DNA of 13,119 nt from Clostridia bacterium (GTDB lineage: Bacteria > Bacillota > Clostridia > TANB77 > CAG-508): the NCBI GenBank assembly GCA_900752095.1, contig CAADUD010000071.1, forward strand, positions 1-13,119. Reading direction: 5' to 3'. The translations under genes and the position numbers were made by a program. Below the pieces are notes generated by a model that did no database searches, had not been told where the DNA came from, and saw only the letters and a list, made by a program, of their open reading frames with translations. Shown one piece after another: positions 1 to 7,024 of this stretch. Each line of letters opens with the position of its first letter. Position 1 is the first letter of the stretch.

Positions 1-9
1 TCTTTTCAT
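1..9 (-). CDS. Probable start of a divergent gene (first three codons only)
   Basis: On the minus strand an ATG at 9-7 begins Met-Lys-Arg and runs off the left edge. It is preceded by AGGGAGGA (complement of 16-23) with a six-base spacer, an excellent ribosome binding site at an ideal distance. This layout makes a translation start more likely than not, but only three codons are visible, so nothing can be said about the product. The gene would be transcribed away from rsmE, and the non-coding region between them would hold both promoters. Confidence 0.4.
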
Positions 10-13
10 AAAA

Positions 14-54
14 AATCCTCCCTATGATATTTTTATTTTATCATAAGGAGGATT
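14..54 (-). promoter_or_regulatory. Leader hairpin covering the ribosome binding site of the divergent gene
   Basis: Bases 14-29 pair with 39-54 as a 16-bp inverted repeat with a 9-base loop. The one imperfect position (22/46) is C/A on the + strand but a G-U wobble in minus-strand RNA, so the structure fits a minus-strand transcript better. In that RNA the 3' arm contains the AGGGAGG ribosome binding site, and the arm is followed directly by six U residues and then the ATG. It could therefore hide the ribosome binding site, act as an intrinsic terminator or attenuator, or be a DNA operator dyad. Which of these applies cannot be decided here. Confidence 0.5.
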
Positions 55-59
55 CTTTG

Positions 60-374
60 CATATCCTTTTTCAAATTACACAAAATTTTGTACATTCCCC
101 TTTAAGGCTAATGTAGAAATACTAAAATGAAAAATATGGATAAATTAAGAAAAAATTTTAAATGGTCATAAATTTGTAATGAAAATGTTTGATATTTGGA
201 ATTGAAAAAACGGTTGAAAATAGTGAATTATATGGACGAAAGATCGCTTTGAAACTGTAAGAATGGAGAATAAGAAAACAAAATTATGTAAAAAACATAG
301 GAGATAGAGAAAGAAAACTCTATCTCCTAAAAAAATGGTGATTTGAAGGGGTTATTAATATTCTAAAATTCACC
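60..374. other. Non-coding intergenic region with one perfect 12-bp hairpin
   Basis: No convincing gene is visible in this stretch; the longest credible reading frame starting at an ATG is under 20 codons. The main structure is a perfect 12-bp inverted repeat, 298-309 with 318-329, around an 8-base purine loop. On the + strand it is flanked by A-tracts on both sides. On the minus strand the stem is followed by TG and six T residues, so it looks like an intrinsic terminator for leftward transcription. No leftward gene lies to its right, so it may stop antisense transcripts from reaching the divergent gene. Confidence 0.45.
227..254 (-). promoter_or_regulatory. Possible minus-strand promoter for the divergent gene
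   Basis: The minus strand carries a perfect TATAAT (complement of 227-232), then a 16-bp spacer and a weak -35 of TTTCAA (complement of 249-254, three of six matches). It would give a leader of about 200 bases ending in the ribosome-binding-site hairpin. Perfect -10 hexamers arise easily by chance in DNA this AT-rich, so this is tentative. No known riboswitch or T-box motif was recognised in the leader. Confidence 0.25.
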
Positions 375-402
375 TTGCAAAATGGAAAAGTTGTGATATA
401 AT
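375..402 (+). promoter_or_regulatory. Sigma-A-type promoter for rsmE and the following genes
   Basis: TTGCAA (375-380) is separated by 16 bp from a perfect TATAAT (397-402), which also has the TGn extension at 394-396 (TGA). Transcription should begin near 409, about 30 bases before the rsmE ATG at 439. It is the only good promoter seen before the first terminator and probably drives rsmE through gmk. Confidence 0.7.
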
Positions 403-438
403 TAAAAATATTAAAATAACAAGAATGGTAGGAAAAAA

Positions 439-1182
439 ATGCCAAAATTTTTTATCAAATCTAATCAAATACAAGAAAATAAAGTTACCATTTTAGGGGA
501 AGATGTAAAACATATTACACAAGTGTTAAGAGTAAAGCCACAAGAAAAATTAATTGTTTGTAACGAAGAAAATGGTCTAAATTATTTAGTAAAAATAGAA
601 AATATAACACCTAGTTTTGTCATGTGCCAAATTATAGATTGCATGAAACCATTTGTAGAGCCACCAGTAGATGTAACTATTTTTCAAGGTTTACCAAAAG
701 CAGATAAAATGGAGTATATCATTCAAAAAAATGTAGAATTAGGAGCAAAAGAAATTATTCCAGTAACTATGTCAAGATGTATGGTAAAATTAGAAGAAAA
801 AAGTGCCATTAAAAAAATAGAGCGTTGGCAAAAGATAGCAGAATCAGCAGCAAAACAGAGTGGTAGAGATTATATTCCAAAAATACAGCTGCCAATTAAT
901 GTGCAAGAATTAAGCAAAAGGGTAAACGAATTTGATCTTATATTATTAGCTTATGAAAATGAAAAAGAAAGTACCTTAAAGCAAGAACTTAAAAAAATGA
1001 AACTTTCACAAGGGTTAAAAATAGGAGTTGTTATTGGACCAGAAGGTGGACTAGATTTAAAAGAAGTAAAAATATTAGTAGAACAAGGAGCAAGAAAAAT
1101 TACATTAGGGAAACGTATATTAAGAACAGAAACAGCATCTATAATGGTAATGAGTAATATTATTTATGAATATGAAATGTAG
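439..1182 (+). CDS. rsmE: 16S rRNA (uracil-1498-N3)-methyltransferase RsmE
   Basis: RsmE methylates N3 of U1498 in the decoding region of 16S rRNA, using S-adenosylmethionine, and acts on the 30S subunit in the cytoplasm. The 247-residue length is normal for the family. The N-terminal RNA-binding PUA-like domain (about 1-70) shows the early pattern H25-x4-VLR. The C-terminal SPOUT trefoil-knot domain carries AAKQSGR near 137-143, the knot loop GPEGGL at 200-205 and LGKRILRTETA at 223-233, all family signatures for cofactor binding. The start is set by TAGGA just upstream of the ATG and by the family N-terminus. In many Firmicutes prmA lies just before rsmE; here there is only a non-coding region and a promoter. 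The next gene starts 15 bases after the stop. Confidence 0.95.
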   Translation: MPKFFIKSNQIQENKVTILGEDVKHITQVLRVKPQEKLIVCNEENGLNYLVKIENITPSFVMCQIIDCMKPFVEPPVDVTIFQGLPKADKMEYIIQKNVELGAKEIIPVTMSRCMVKLEEKSAIKKIERWQKIAESAAKQSGRDYIPKIQLPINVQELSKRVNEFDLILLAYENEKESTLKQELKKMKLSQGLKIGVVIGPEGGLDLKEVKILVEQGARKITLGKRILRTETASIMVMSNIIYEYEM

Positions 1183-1196
1183 GGAGGAAAAGAAAG

Positions 1197-2021
1197 ATGC
1201 CTAAAAATGCACAGAAAGAAAAAACAAATTCTTCTATGATTAAAGATAATAAAAAAGAAAAAGGCAAACTAAAACAACAAGAAAGTAAGGAAAATATTAA
1301 GAAAAGCAACAAAAGACAACAAAAAATGAAAGAAATTATTGAGAGTGAAAAAACAAAACAGAAAAAAACAGAAAAAGTAGAGCTACAACAAGAAACTACT
1401 TCAGAAAATAAGAGCAATGATAAAGCAAAACAAGGAAAAATAAATAAAAAGCAGAATAAAACAGAAAAAGAAAAACAAAATAATAAAAAAGAGGTAAATG
1501 ATAAAAAAGAGAAAGATAATAAATTAACTAAATTATCAAACCAACAGATGCAACCAATAGAAGAAGTAGGAAAAGAAATTAAATCTGTTAAAAGGTTACC
1601 AGAAGAACAATTAAATCAAATTCATACTAGAGTTTTTCAAAATGTTTTTCTTGCTGTTATTGTTATTCTTTATTTAAATTTTATTATTTTAGGTTTTAAA
1701 AACATAGAAAACTCTGTATTTGTAGTAGATTTAAAAGTATTTAGTATGTCAATTTTAGTTATTGCTATTGGTGTAATAGAATATGCCTATAAAAAAGATA
1801 GTGGAAGATATGCAATTCATGGAATAGAAACTTTAATATTAGCTATTGTTACTATGGGATTTATTTATCTTAATATGATGTGGCAAGAAAGATTTATACC
1901 AGTGGTAGTGGCTACTGCTTTGATAATTGCTATTTATTATGTTGCTAAGACCATTGTTATCTATAAAAAAATGAAAAAACAGTTTTCTCTAGAAAATATA
2001 AAAGAGATAATAAGAAAATAA
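1197..2021 (+). CDS. Unrecognised protein: lysine-rich N-terminal tail plus four membrane helices
   Basis: I do not recognise this 274-residue product. Residues 1 to about 140 are very rich in Lys, Glu, Asn and Gln, with almost no hydrophobic residues and no recognisable fold, and are probably disordered or partly helical. Residues 147-167, 178-197, 207-227 and 233-256 form four hydrophobic segments, followed by a short basic tail ending in RK. There is no signal peptide, so the charged tail is predicted to stay in the cytoplasm, where its positive charge could contact RNA, ribosomes or acidic lipids (inference). The ATG has a strong AGGGAGG site that overlaps the rsmE stop, so the two are co-transcribed. 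Low complexity limits homology searching; the membrane part is the better query. It is credibly coding despite its composition because of the clear membrane helices, the ribosome binding site and tight spacing. Confidence 0.8.
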   Translation: MPKNAQKEKTNSSMIKDNKKEKGKLKQQESKENIKKSNKRQQKMKEIIESEKTKQKKTEKVELQQETTSENKSNDKAKQGKINKKQNKTEKEKQNNKKEVNDKKEKDNKLTKLSNQQMQPIEEVGKEIKSVKRLPEEQLNQIHTRVFQNVFLAVIVILYLNFIILGFKNIENSVFVVDLKVFSMSILVIAIGVIEYAYKKDSGRYAIHGIETLILAIVTMGFIYLNMMWQERFIPVVVATALIIAIYYVAKTIVIYKKMKKQFSLENIKEIIRK

Positions 2022-2094
2022 TCTTAACTTAATAAAAAGTACAAAACAATCTTAATTTTAAATAACAAAAAGTATAAGAAAGAGGATTAAAGCT

Positions 2095-2970
2095 ATGAAA
2101 AGTATGACAGGTTTTGGCAGAGCTAAATTAGAAAAAGAAGGAAGAGAATATTTAGTAGAAATTCGTTCACTAAACCACAAATATGCAGATATTACAGTAA
2201 AATTACCTAGAAATCTCTTCTATTTGGAAGATAAAGTTAGAAAAGCAGTATTAAATAGAATTACCAGAGGAAAAATAGAAGTTTTTATTACTTACATGAA
2301 TTATGGAGTTGTAGGGAAAAATGTTATTTTAAATAAAGAGTTAGCTAAACTTTATATTAAAGAACTTTCGGATTTAGCAGAGGAAACCAATATTTCTAGT
2401 GGACTTAGAGCAACAGAAATTTCTAAATTACCAGATGTGCTAAATGTACAAATAGAAGAAGACAGTTTAGAAAATATTTGGACTGAACTTTCGGAATGTT
2501 TAGAAAGCGCATTAGATAATTTTATAGATATGAGAAGCATTGAAGGCAATAAAATAAAACAAGATTTATTGAACCGCTTACAAAAAGTTGAAAAAAATGT
2601 CGATGAAATTTCTGCTTTTTCTACTGGACTTGTGGAAGAATATGTAGTAAAATTAGAAGAAAGAATCAAAGACATTTTAAAAACAGATGTTGTTGATCAA
2701 GCAAGGCTTGCCCAAGAAATTGTAATTTATTCTGATAAATGTTCCATAGAAGAAGAAATTACTAGACTAAAAAGCCATATTGCACAATTTATATCTTTAT
2801 TAAATCAAGAAATGCCATGTGGAAAAAAGATAGACTTTCTCGTACAAGAAATGAATAGAGAAACTAATACTATTGGCTCTAAATCTGGAAAATTAGAAAT
2901 TACTAATTTGGTAATTGAATTAAAAACACAATTAGAAGACATAAGAGAACAAATTCAGAATATAGAGTAA
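2095..2970 (+). CDS. yicC: YicC/YloC family endoribonuclease
   Basis: This is a member of the YicC/YloC family (DUF1732 at the C-terminus), 291 residues, the usual length. Escherichia coli YicC is an endoribonuclease linked to small-RNA turnover. The family start signature MKSMTGFGRA occupies residues 1-10. The conserved C-terminal block at about 242-291 contains CGKKIDF, QEMNRE, NTIGSKS and the terminal REQIQNIE, which is diagnostic. The middle (about 150-215) is acidic and helical, as expected for an oligomerising coiled segment. The ATG at 2095 follows AGAGGATT. It precedes remA, as yloC does in Bacillus subtilis, with a 59-base gap lacking a clear terminator or promoter, so the genes are probably co-transcribed. 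Confidence 0.93.
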   Translation: MKSMTGFGRAKLEKEGREYLVEIRSLNHKYADITVKLPRNLFYLEDKVRKAVLNRITRGKIEVFITYMNYGVVGKNVILNKELAKLYIKELSDLAEETNISSGLRATEISKLPDVLNVQIEEDSLENIWTELSECLESALDNFIDMRSIEGNKIKQDLLNRLQKVEKNVDEISAFSTGLVEEYVVKLEERIKDILKTDVVDQARLAQEIVIYSDKCSIEEEITRLKSHIAQFISLLNQEMPCGKKIDFLVQEMNRETNTIGSKSGKLEITNLVIELKTQLEDIREQIQNIE

Positions 2971-3029
2971 AATACTTAAAAAGTTTATAACAATATTATT
3001 TTGAAAAAATTGGAAAGGAAGGAAACTTT

Positions 3030-3296
3030 ATGCAACTTATTAATATTGGATTTGGAAATATTGTATCTTCTAATAGAATTGTTGCAATTGTTAGTCCAGA
3101 ATCAGCCCCTATTAAAAGAATGGTGCAAGAAGCAAAAGATCAAGGTAGTGCGATAGATGCTACCTGTGGAAGAAGGACAAGGGCAGTGCTTATTATGGAT
3201 TCAAGTCATATTATTTTATCAGCTATTCAACCAGAAACCATAGCTGGTAGAGTAGAAGATGATGGAACAAAGAAAGAAGAAACAGAAATAGACTAA
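3030..3296 (+). CDS. remA: RemA-type DNA-binding regulator (DUF370)
   Basis: RemA is a small DNA-binding protein; in Bacillus subtilis it activates extracellular-matrix and osmoprotection genes, and it is found widely in Firmicutes that make no such matrix, so the targets here are unknown. The 88 residues match the family closely: NIGFGN at 5-10, VSPESAPIKR at 21-30, DATCGRRTRA at 43-52, and SAIQPETIAGR at 64-74. Arg16, Arg48 and Arg49 line up with the arginines needed for DNA binding in the Bacillus protein. The acidic C-terminal tail (75-88) is variable in the family. The ATG has a GGAAAGGAAGG site upstream. The location between yicC and the omega/guanylate kinase pair is the conserved one. 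Confidence 0.93.
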   Translation: MQLINIGFGNIVSSNRIVAIVSPESAPIKRMVQEAKDQGSAIDATCGRRTRAVLIMDSSHIILSAIQPETIAGRVEDDGTKKEETEID

Positions 3297-3316
3297 AATT
3301 AGAAAGAAGGGAAAAT

Positions 3317-3505
3317 ATGTTAGTAAAACCAACTGTATTAGAATTGTTAACCAAAGTAGACAATCGTTTTCAATTAGTAGTAGTTACTGCTAAAAGAGCA
3401 AGACAATTAGCTGCAGGAAGTACAAAACTTACTAGAAAAGAAGAACCATCACCAGTATCTTTAGCGGCAGATGAAATTGCAGAAGGTAAGGTGAAAGCAT
3501 GCTAG
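3317..3505 (+). CDS. rpoZ: DNA-directed RNA polymerase omega subunit
   Basis: Omega binds the beta-prime subunit and helps assemble and stabilise RNA polymerase. The product is 62 residues, short but normal for clostridial omega. It has the family core: the VLELLTKVDNRF segment at 7-18, AKRARQLAAG at 25-34, and an SLAADEIAEGKV segment at 48-59 corresponding to the usual ALxEI-x-GKI motif. The ATG follows AGAAGGG. The last seven bases of the gene overlap the start of the following kinase gene (3499-3505), pointing to translational coupling. In Bacillus subtilis and many relatives the order is gmk then rpoZ; here it is reversed. Confidence 0.92.
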   Translation: MLVKPTVLELLTKVDNRFQLVVVTAKRARQLAAGSTKLTRKEEPSPVSLAADEIAEGKVKAC

Positions 3506-4074
3506 TATTATTATCTGGTGTATCTGGTGCAGGAAAAGACACAATTAAAAAAGAATTAATTACTAGAATGGAAAATGTAGAATCACTTCCATCCTATACA
3601 GATAGACCACCAAGAGAAAATGATGTGCCAGGAGTAACTTATAATTTTGTAACTGCAGAAGAATTTGAACAAATGATAAAAAATGGAGAGCTTTACGAAT
3701 ATAGTGTTCATCACGAGCACTATTATGGTACTTCCAAAAAATTAATGAATGAAAAAATAAAAAATGGAAAAATTATTATAAAAGATATTGAAGTAAATGG
3801 AGTTGAAAATTTACTTAAATTGTTAGGAAATGAAATTAAAATAGTTACTATTTTCTTAAAAGTACCGAAAGAAGTATTAGCAAAACGTTTAGAGAAAAGA
3901 ATTGATAAACCAAGCATTAAAGATATTCAACTAAGATTAAATCGCTTGGAATATGAAGAATCTAAAATAGGAATGTATGATTATGTAATTAAAAACAACA
4001 ACTTAGAAAAAACAGTAAATATTATTATGGAAATAATCAAAAATGAATATAACTTAACAGAAGCAGAGTTTTAG
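3499..4074 (+). CDS. gmk: Guanylate kinase family protein (divergent)
   Basis: Guanylate kinase phosphorylates GMP to GDP with ATP. The 191-residue length fits. A P-loop GVSGAGKD is at 7-14, where the usual residue after Lys is Ser or Gly rather than Asp. The GMP-binding region reads PSYTDRPPREND at 31-42, against the family TTRxPRxGE pattern, followed by GVTYNF (45-50), an YEY near 67-69 and HYYGT (74-78). The IEVNG segment at 97-101 replaces the usual IDVQG. The lid region lacks the common RGT pattern, but the C-terminal RL-x-RLEYEESK and YDYVIKN (160-166) fit. GMP contacts seem mostly kept, so guanylate kinase is the best call, given also its classical position. A related nucleotide or ribose-phosphate kinase is possible. 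The start overlaps rpoZ, with AGGTAAGGTG upstream. Confidence 0.78.
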   Translation: MLVLLSGVSGAGKDTIKKELITRMENVESLPSYTDRPPRENDVPGVTYNFVTAEEFEQMIKNGELYEYSVHHEHYYGTSKKLMNEKIKNGKIIIKDIEVNGVENLLKLLGNEIKIVTIFLKVPKEVLAKRLEKRIDKPSIKDIQLRLNRLEYEESKIGMYDYVIKNNNLEKTVNIIMEIIKNEYNLTEAEF

Positions 4075-4087
4075 ACTCTGTTTTTTT
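4061..4087 (+). terminator. Intrinsic terminator overlapping the gmk stop codon
   Basis: The stem pairs 4064-4069 with 4075-4080 (CAGAGT with ACTCTG), extended to nine pairs by 4061-4063 with 4081-4083. The five-base loop contains the TAG stop codon (4072-4074), and a run of seven T residues (4081-4087) follows. The ribosome finishing gmk would sit on the stem, so termination may depend on translation. Confidence 0.75.
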
Positions 4088-4098
4088 AAAAATTTTTA

Positions 4099-4127
4099 TA
4101 GTAAAAAATACTTTTTTATGTTAAAAT
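4099..4127 (+). promoter_or_regulatory. Possible promoter for priA-def-fmt
   Basis: TAGTAA (4099-4104, weak -35) lies 17 bp before TAAAAT (4122-4127), which has a TGT extension at 4119-4121. It sits between the gmk terminator and the priA start at 4187, where a promoter is expected. AT-richness makes the individual match weak. Confidence 0.4.
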
Positions 4128-4186
4128 ATAAATACTTATATGCAACTTAAAATTTAAAAAGAAATTAAAGGTATGAGTTTAAAAAT

Positions 4187-6443
4187 ATGATTGCAGAGGT
4201 AATTTTAAATAGTAATGCAAAACAATTAAATAAAGTATTTGATTATGAAATACCAGAAAGCTTAGCTTCCAAGGTAATGATTGGGAGCAGAGTTTTTGTA
4301 CCTTTTGCTAATAGAAAAGAACTAGATGAAGGCTATGTAGTAGCTATTAAAGAGTCTTCTCCTTACAAATTAAAACCAATTGTACAAGTAGAAGATAATC
4401 TTTTCGTAGGAGAAAAGGAGATTAATCTTGCTTATTGGATGGCAAAAAGATATTTTTGTAATGTTTCGGACTGCATTAAACTAATGTTACCACCAGGAAC
4501 TACTGCAAAGATTATTCAAAACCGTGTAAAAGAAAAAAGCGCTTCTTTTGTATATCTTATGAAAGAAGCAGAGGAGATAGAAGCGGAAATTGTAAATAAT
4601 GGAATTAAATCAGAAAAACAAATAAGAGCTTTGCAATTCCTAATGGAAAACGATGGAGCTTTAATTTCAGATTTAGAAATTTTTGCAGATGTTTCTAGAG
4701 CTGTATTAAAAAGCTTAGAGAAAAAAGGCTATATTGAATTGATAGAAAAACAAGTTGAAAGAAATCCATTTTTACATAAACAAATAAAACAAACACAGGA
4801 CTTAAACTTAAATGAAGAACAACAAAAAGCTTTTGCTACTATTTGCGAGGCAATGGATGATTGCTTTTATTCCGAATTTTTACTATTTGGTGTAACAGGA
4901 TCGCGGAAAAACAGAAGTTTATTTACAGTTAATAGAAAAAGCTTTAAAAGAAGGAAAATCTAGCATTATGTTAGTACCAGAAATTTCTTTAACACCACAA
5001 ACAGTGGATAGGTTTATTTCTCGTTTTGGAGAAGAAGTAGTAGCCGTTCTTCATAGCAAACTATCTGTAGGAGAGCGATATGATCAATGGAATAAAATTA
5101 AAAGTGAAAAAGCGAAGATTGTAATTGGTGCACGATCTAGTATTTTTGCACCTGTTTCTAATTTAGGACTTATTATTATGGATGAAGAACATGATAGTTC
5201 TTATAAATCTGAAACTACACCCAAATACCATGCAAAAGAAATTGCTAGATATTTAGCAAAAGAAGCCAATATTCCATTTATTCTTGGCAGTGCTACACCA
5301 GATTTAGAAAGCTATTACAAAGCACAAAAAAATGAAATTACACTATTAGAATTGACTAAAAGAGCCAACAAAGCAAGTTTACCAGAAATAGAAGTAGTAG
5401 ATTTAAGACAAGAATTGGAACAAGGCAATAAATCCATGATTAGTGGAAAATTACATAAAGCAATTCAAGAAAATTTAAAAAATAAGAAACAGACTATTTT
5501 ATTTTTAAATCGTAGAGGTTTTTCTACTTTTATAATGTGCCGTGATTGTGGTTATACGGTTAAATGTAAACATTGTAATATTACATTAACTTATCATGCA
5601 AAACAAAAACTATTAAAATGTCATTATTGTGGTTATACAGAACCTGTGGTAAAACAATGTCCACAATGTCATAGTCAAAATATTCGCTATTTTGGAGCAG
5701 GAACTCAAAAGCTAGAAGAACAAATCCATCTATTATTTCCACAAGCAACTACTATTCGTATGGATGTAGATACTGTTAGCAAGAAAAATTCTCATGAGGA
5801 AATTTTAAATAAATTTAAACAAGAAAATATTGATATTTTAATTGGAACCCAAATGGTAGTAAAAGGTCATCATTTTCCAAATGTTACTTTAGTTGGGGTA
5901 ATTGCGGCAGATAGTAGTTTAAATATAGATGACTTTAGAGCAAATGAAAGGACTTTTCAAATTCTAACACAAGTATCAGGCAGGGCAGGAAGAGAAAAGG
6001 ACAAGGGAAGGGTAGTCATTCAAACCTATAATCCAGATAATTTTAGTATTGAATGTAGCAAAAAGCAAGATTATAAATTATTCTATCAAACAGAAATCAT
6101 GATAAGAAAACAATTGAAATATCCGCCATTTTGCGATATAATAGTAATAAGTATTTCTTCTACTAATGAAAAGCAAGCTTATACAATTACCAATCAAGTA
6201 CATCAATATTTAAAAAATAGAGTAATTCAAGAAAATTTGGGTATTATATTATACCAAGGAATGCCAGCACCAATTGATAAAATTAAAAATCAGTATCGTT
6301 TCCGCATTATTATTAAATGTAAATTTAATGATAATATAATAGATTTGATGAATGATGTTATAAAAGAATATGGTAAAACAAAAGAAGGCAAAAATAGTAC
6401 AACAAAACTTGGTATAGATTTAAATCCAAATACATGGGTTTAA
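4187..6443 (+). pseudogene. priA: Primosomal protein N' (PriA helicase), split by a +1 frameshift in Walker A
   Basis: PriA is the 3'-to-5' helicase that reloads the replisome at stalled forks. Frame one (4187-4963) gives the DNA-binding N-terminus and reads to GVTGS (residues 235-239), then goes out of frame and stops at 4963. Removing one base at 4903 or 4904 restores GVTGSGKTEV and joins frame two without a gap, giving about 751 residues, normal for PriA. Frame two carries Walker B DEEHD (332-336 of the joined protein), eight zinc-binding cysteines (451, 454, 460, 463, 478, 481, 491, 494), GTQMVVKGHHF and the motif VI SGRAGR. As written, no active helicase can be made: frame two has an in-frame ATG at 4968 with a distant AAGGA, but that product would lack the P-loop. 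The sequence elsewhere is intact, which favours a sequence error or a recent mutation. It probably leads an operon with def and fmt. Confidence 0.88.
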
Positions 6444-6534
6444 TAAGAATTTATAAGATAGAAAAATTATAAATTAATTTTTTTATAATTGTTAGAAAAT
6501 AAGTTACAAAACTTTGGAAAGGAAAGGAGAAAAA

Positions 6535-7023
6535 ATGGCAATTAGAATTATAAGAGAAGACGGAGATGAAATTTTAAGAAAAAAAGCAAAAGAAGTAGAA
6601 ATAGTAGATGATAAAATTAAAGAAATACTAAATGATATGGTAGAAACTCTTCACCACTATAATGGAGTAGGACTAGCAGGACCTCAAATTGGAATTTTAA
6701 AAAGACTAGTAGTCATAGATTTATATGACGAAAAGGGACCTATTCAATTAATAAATCCAGTTATTAAAAAACAAAAAGGAGAACAGGAAGTAGAAGAAGG
6801 TTGCTTAAGTTTTCCAAATCAATTTGCAAAAATTATTAGACCAGCAGAAGTAACAATAGAAGCTCTAAACGAGGAAGGAAAGAAAATAAAACTAAAAGGA
6901 ACAGGACTTTTAGCACAAGCTATTTCTCATGAATTAGATCATCTAGATGGAATTTTATTTGTAGACAAGATTATTCCAGGAACTTTAGAGTATGTAAATT
7001 CAGAGGAAAAGGAGAAAAAATAG
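6535..7023 (+). CDS. def: Peptide deformylase
   Basis: Def removes the formyl group from the N-terminal Met of new proteins, using a bound metal ion. From the ATG at 6535 it has 162 residues. The three family motifs are present: GVGLAGPQIG at 44-53 (usual consensus GxGLAAPQ, with Gly for the second Ala), EGCLS at 88-92 with the metal-ligand Cys90, and HELDH at 132-136 with metal ligands His132 and His136 and catalytic Glu133. The start was chosen because AAAGGAGAAAAA lies just before this ATG and the protein then begins MAIR as in relatives; a TTG at 6514 would translate through the ribosome binding site. It follows priA by 91 bases and fmt begins one base after its stop. Def and Fmt act at opposite ends of the same formyl-Met cycle. 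Confidence 0.95.
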   Translation: MAIRIIREDGDEILRKKAKEVEIVDDKIKEILNDMVETLHHYNGVGLAGPQIGILKRLVVIDLYDEKGPIQLINPVIKKQKGEQEVEEGCLSFPNQFAKIIRPAEVTIEALNEEGKKIKLKGTGLLAQAISHELDHLDGILFVDKIIPGTLEYVNSEEKEKK

Positions 7024-7024
7024 T

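Noticed and set aside
1160..1417. Minus-strand open frame and similar ones opposite yicC, gmk, fmt, amaP, xseA and xseB
   Set aside because: They are antisense shadows of A-rich genes, giving Phe/Ser/Leu-rich products without ribosome binding sites.
2020..2077. Two imperfect direct copies of about 28 bases (AATCTTAA then AAAAAGTA) before yicC
   Set aside because: They are low-complexity AT-rich sequence with only short exact matches; no repeat family or regulatory site can be argued from two copies.
4898..4915. Programmed -1 frameshift in priA
   Set aside because: Restoring the frame needs a +1 shift, and the five-A run does not form a standard slippery heptamer; no stimulating hairpin was seen.
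4968..6443. Second half of priA as a separate, independently functional gene
   Set aside because: It lacks the Walker A loop and the N-terminal DNA-binding domain, the ATG has a poorly spaced ribosome binding site, and the frame continues upstream into the missing PriA sequence.
6465..6490. Nine-bp inverted repeat between priA and def
   Set aside because: It is made only of A and T, has no T-tract after it and is expected by chance in this composition; not a convincing terminator.
6514..6534. TTG start adding seven residues to peptide deformylase
   Set aside because: The extension is the AAGGAAAGGAG ribosome binding site of the ATG at 6535, and the family N-terminus fits the shorter form.
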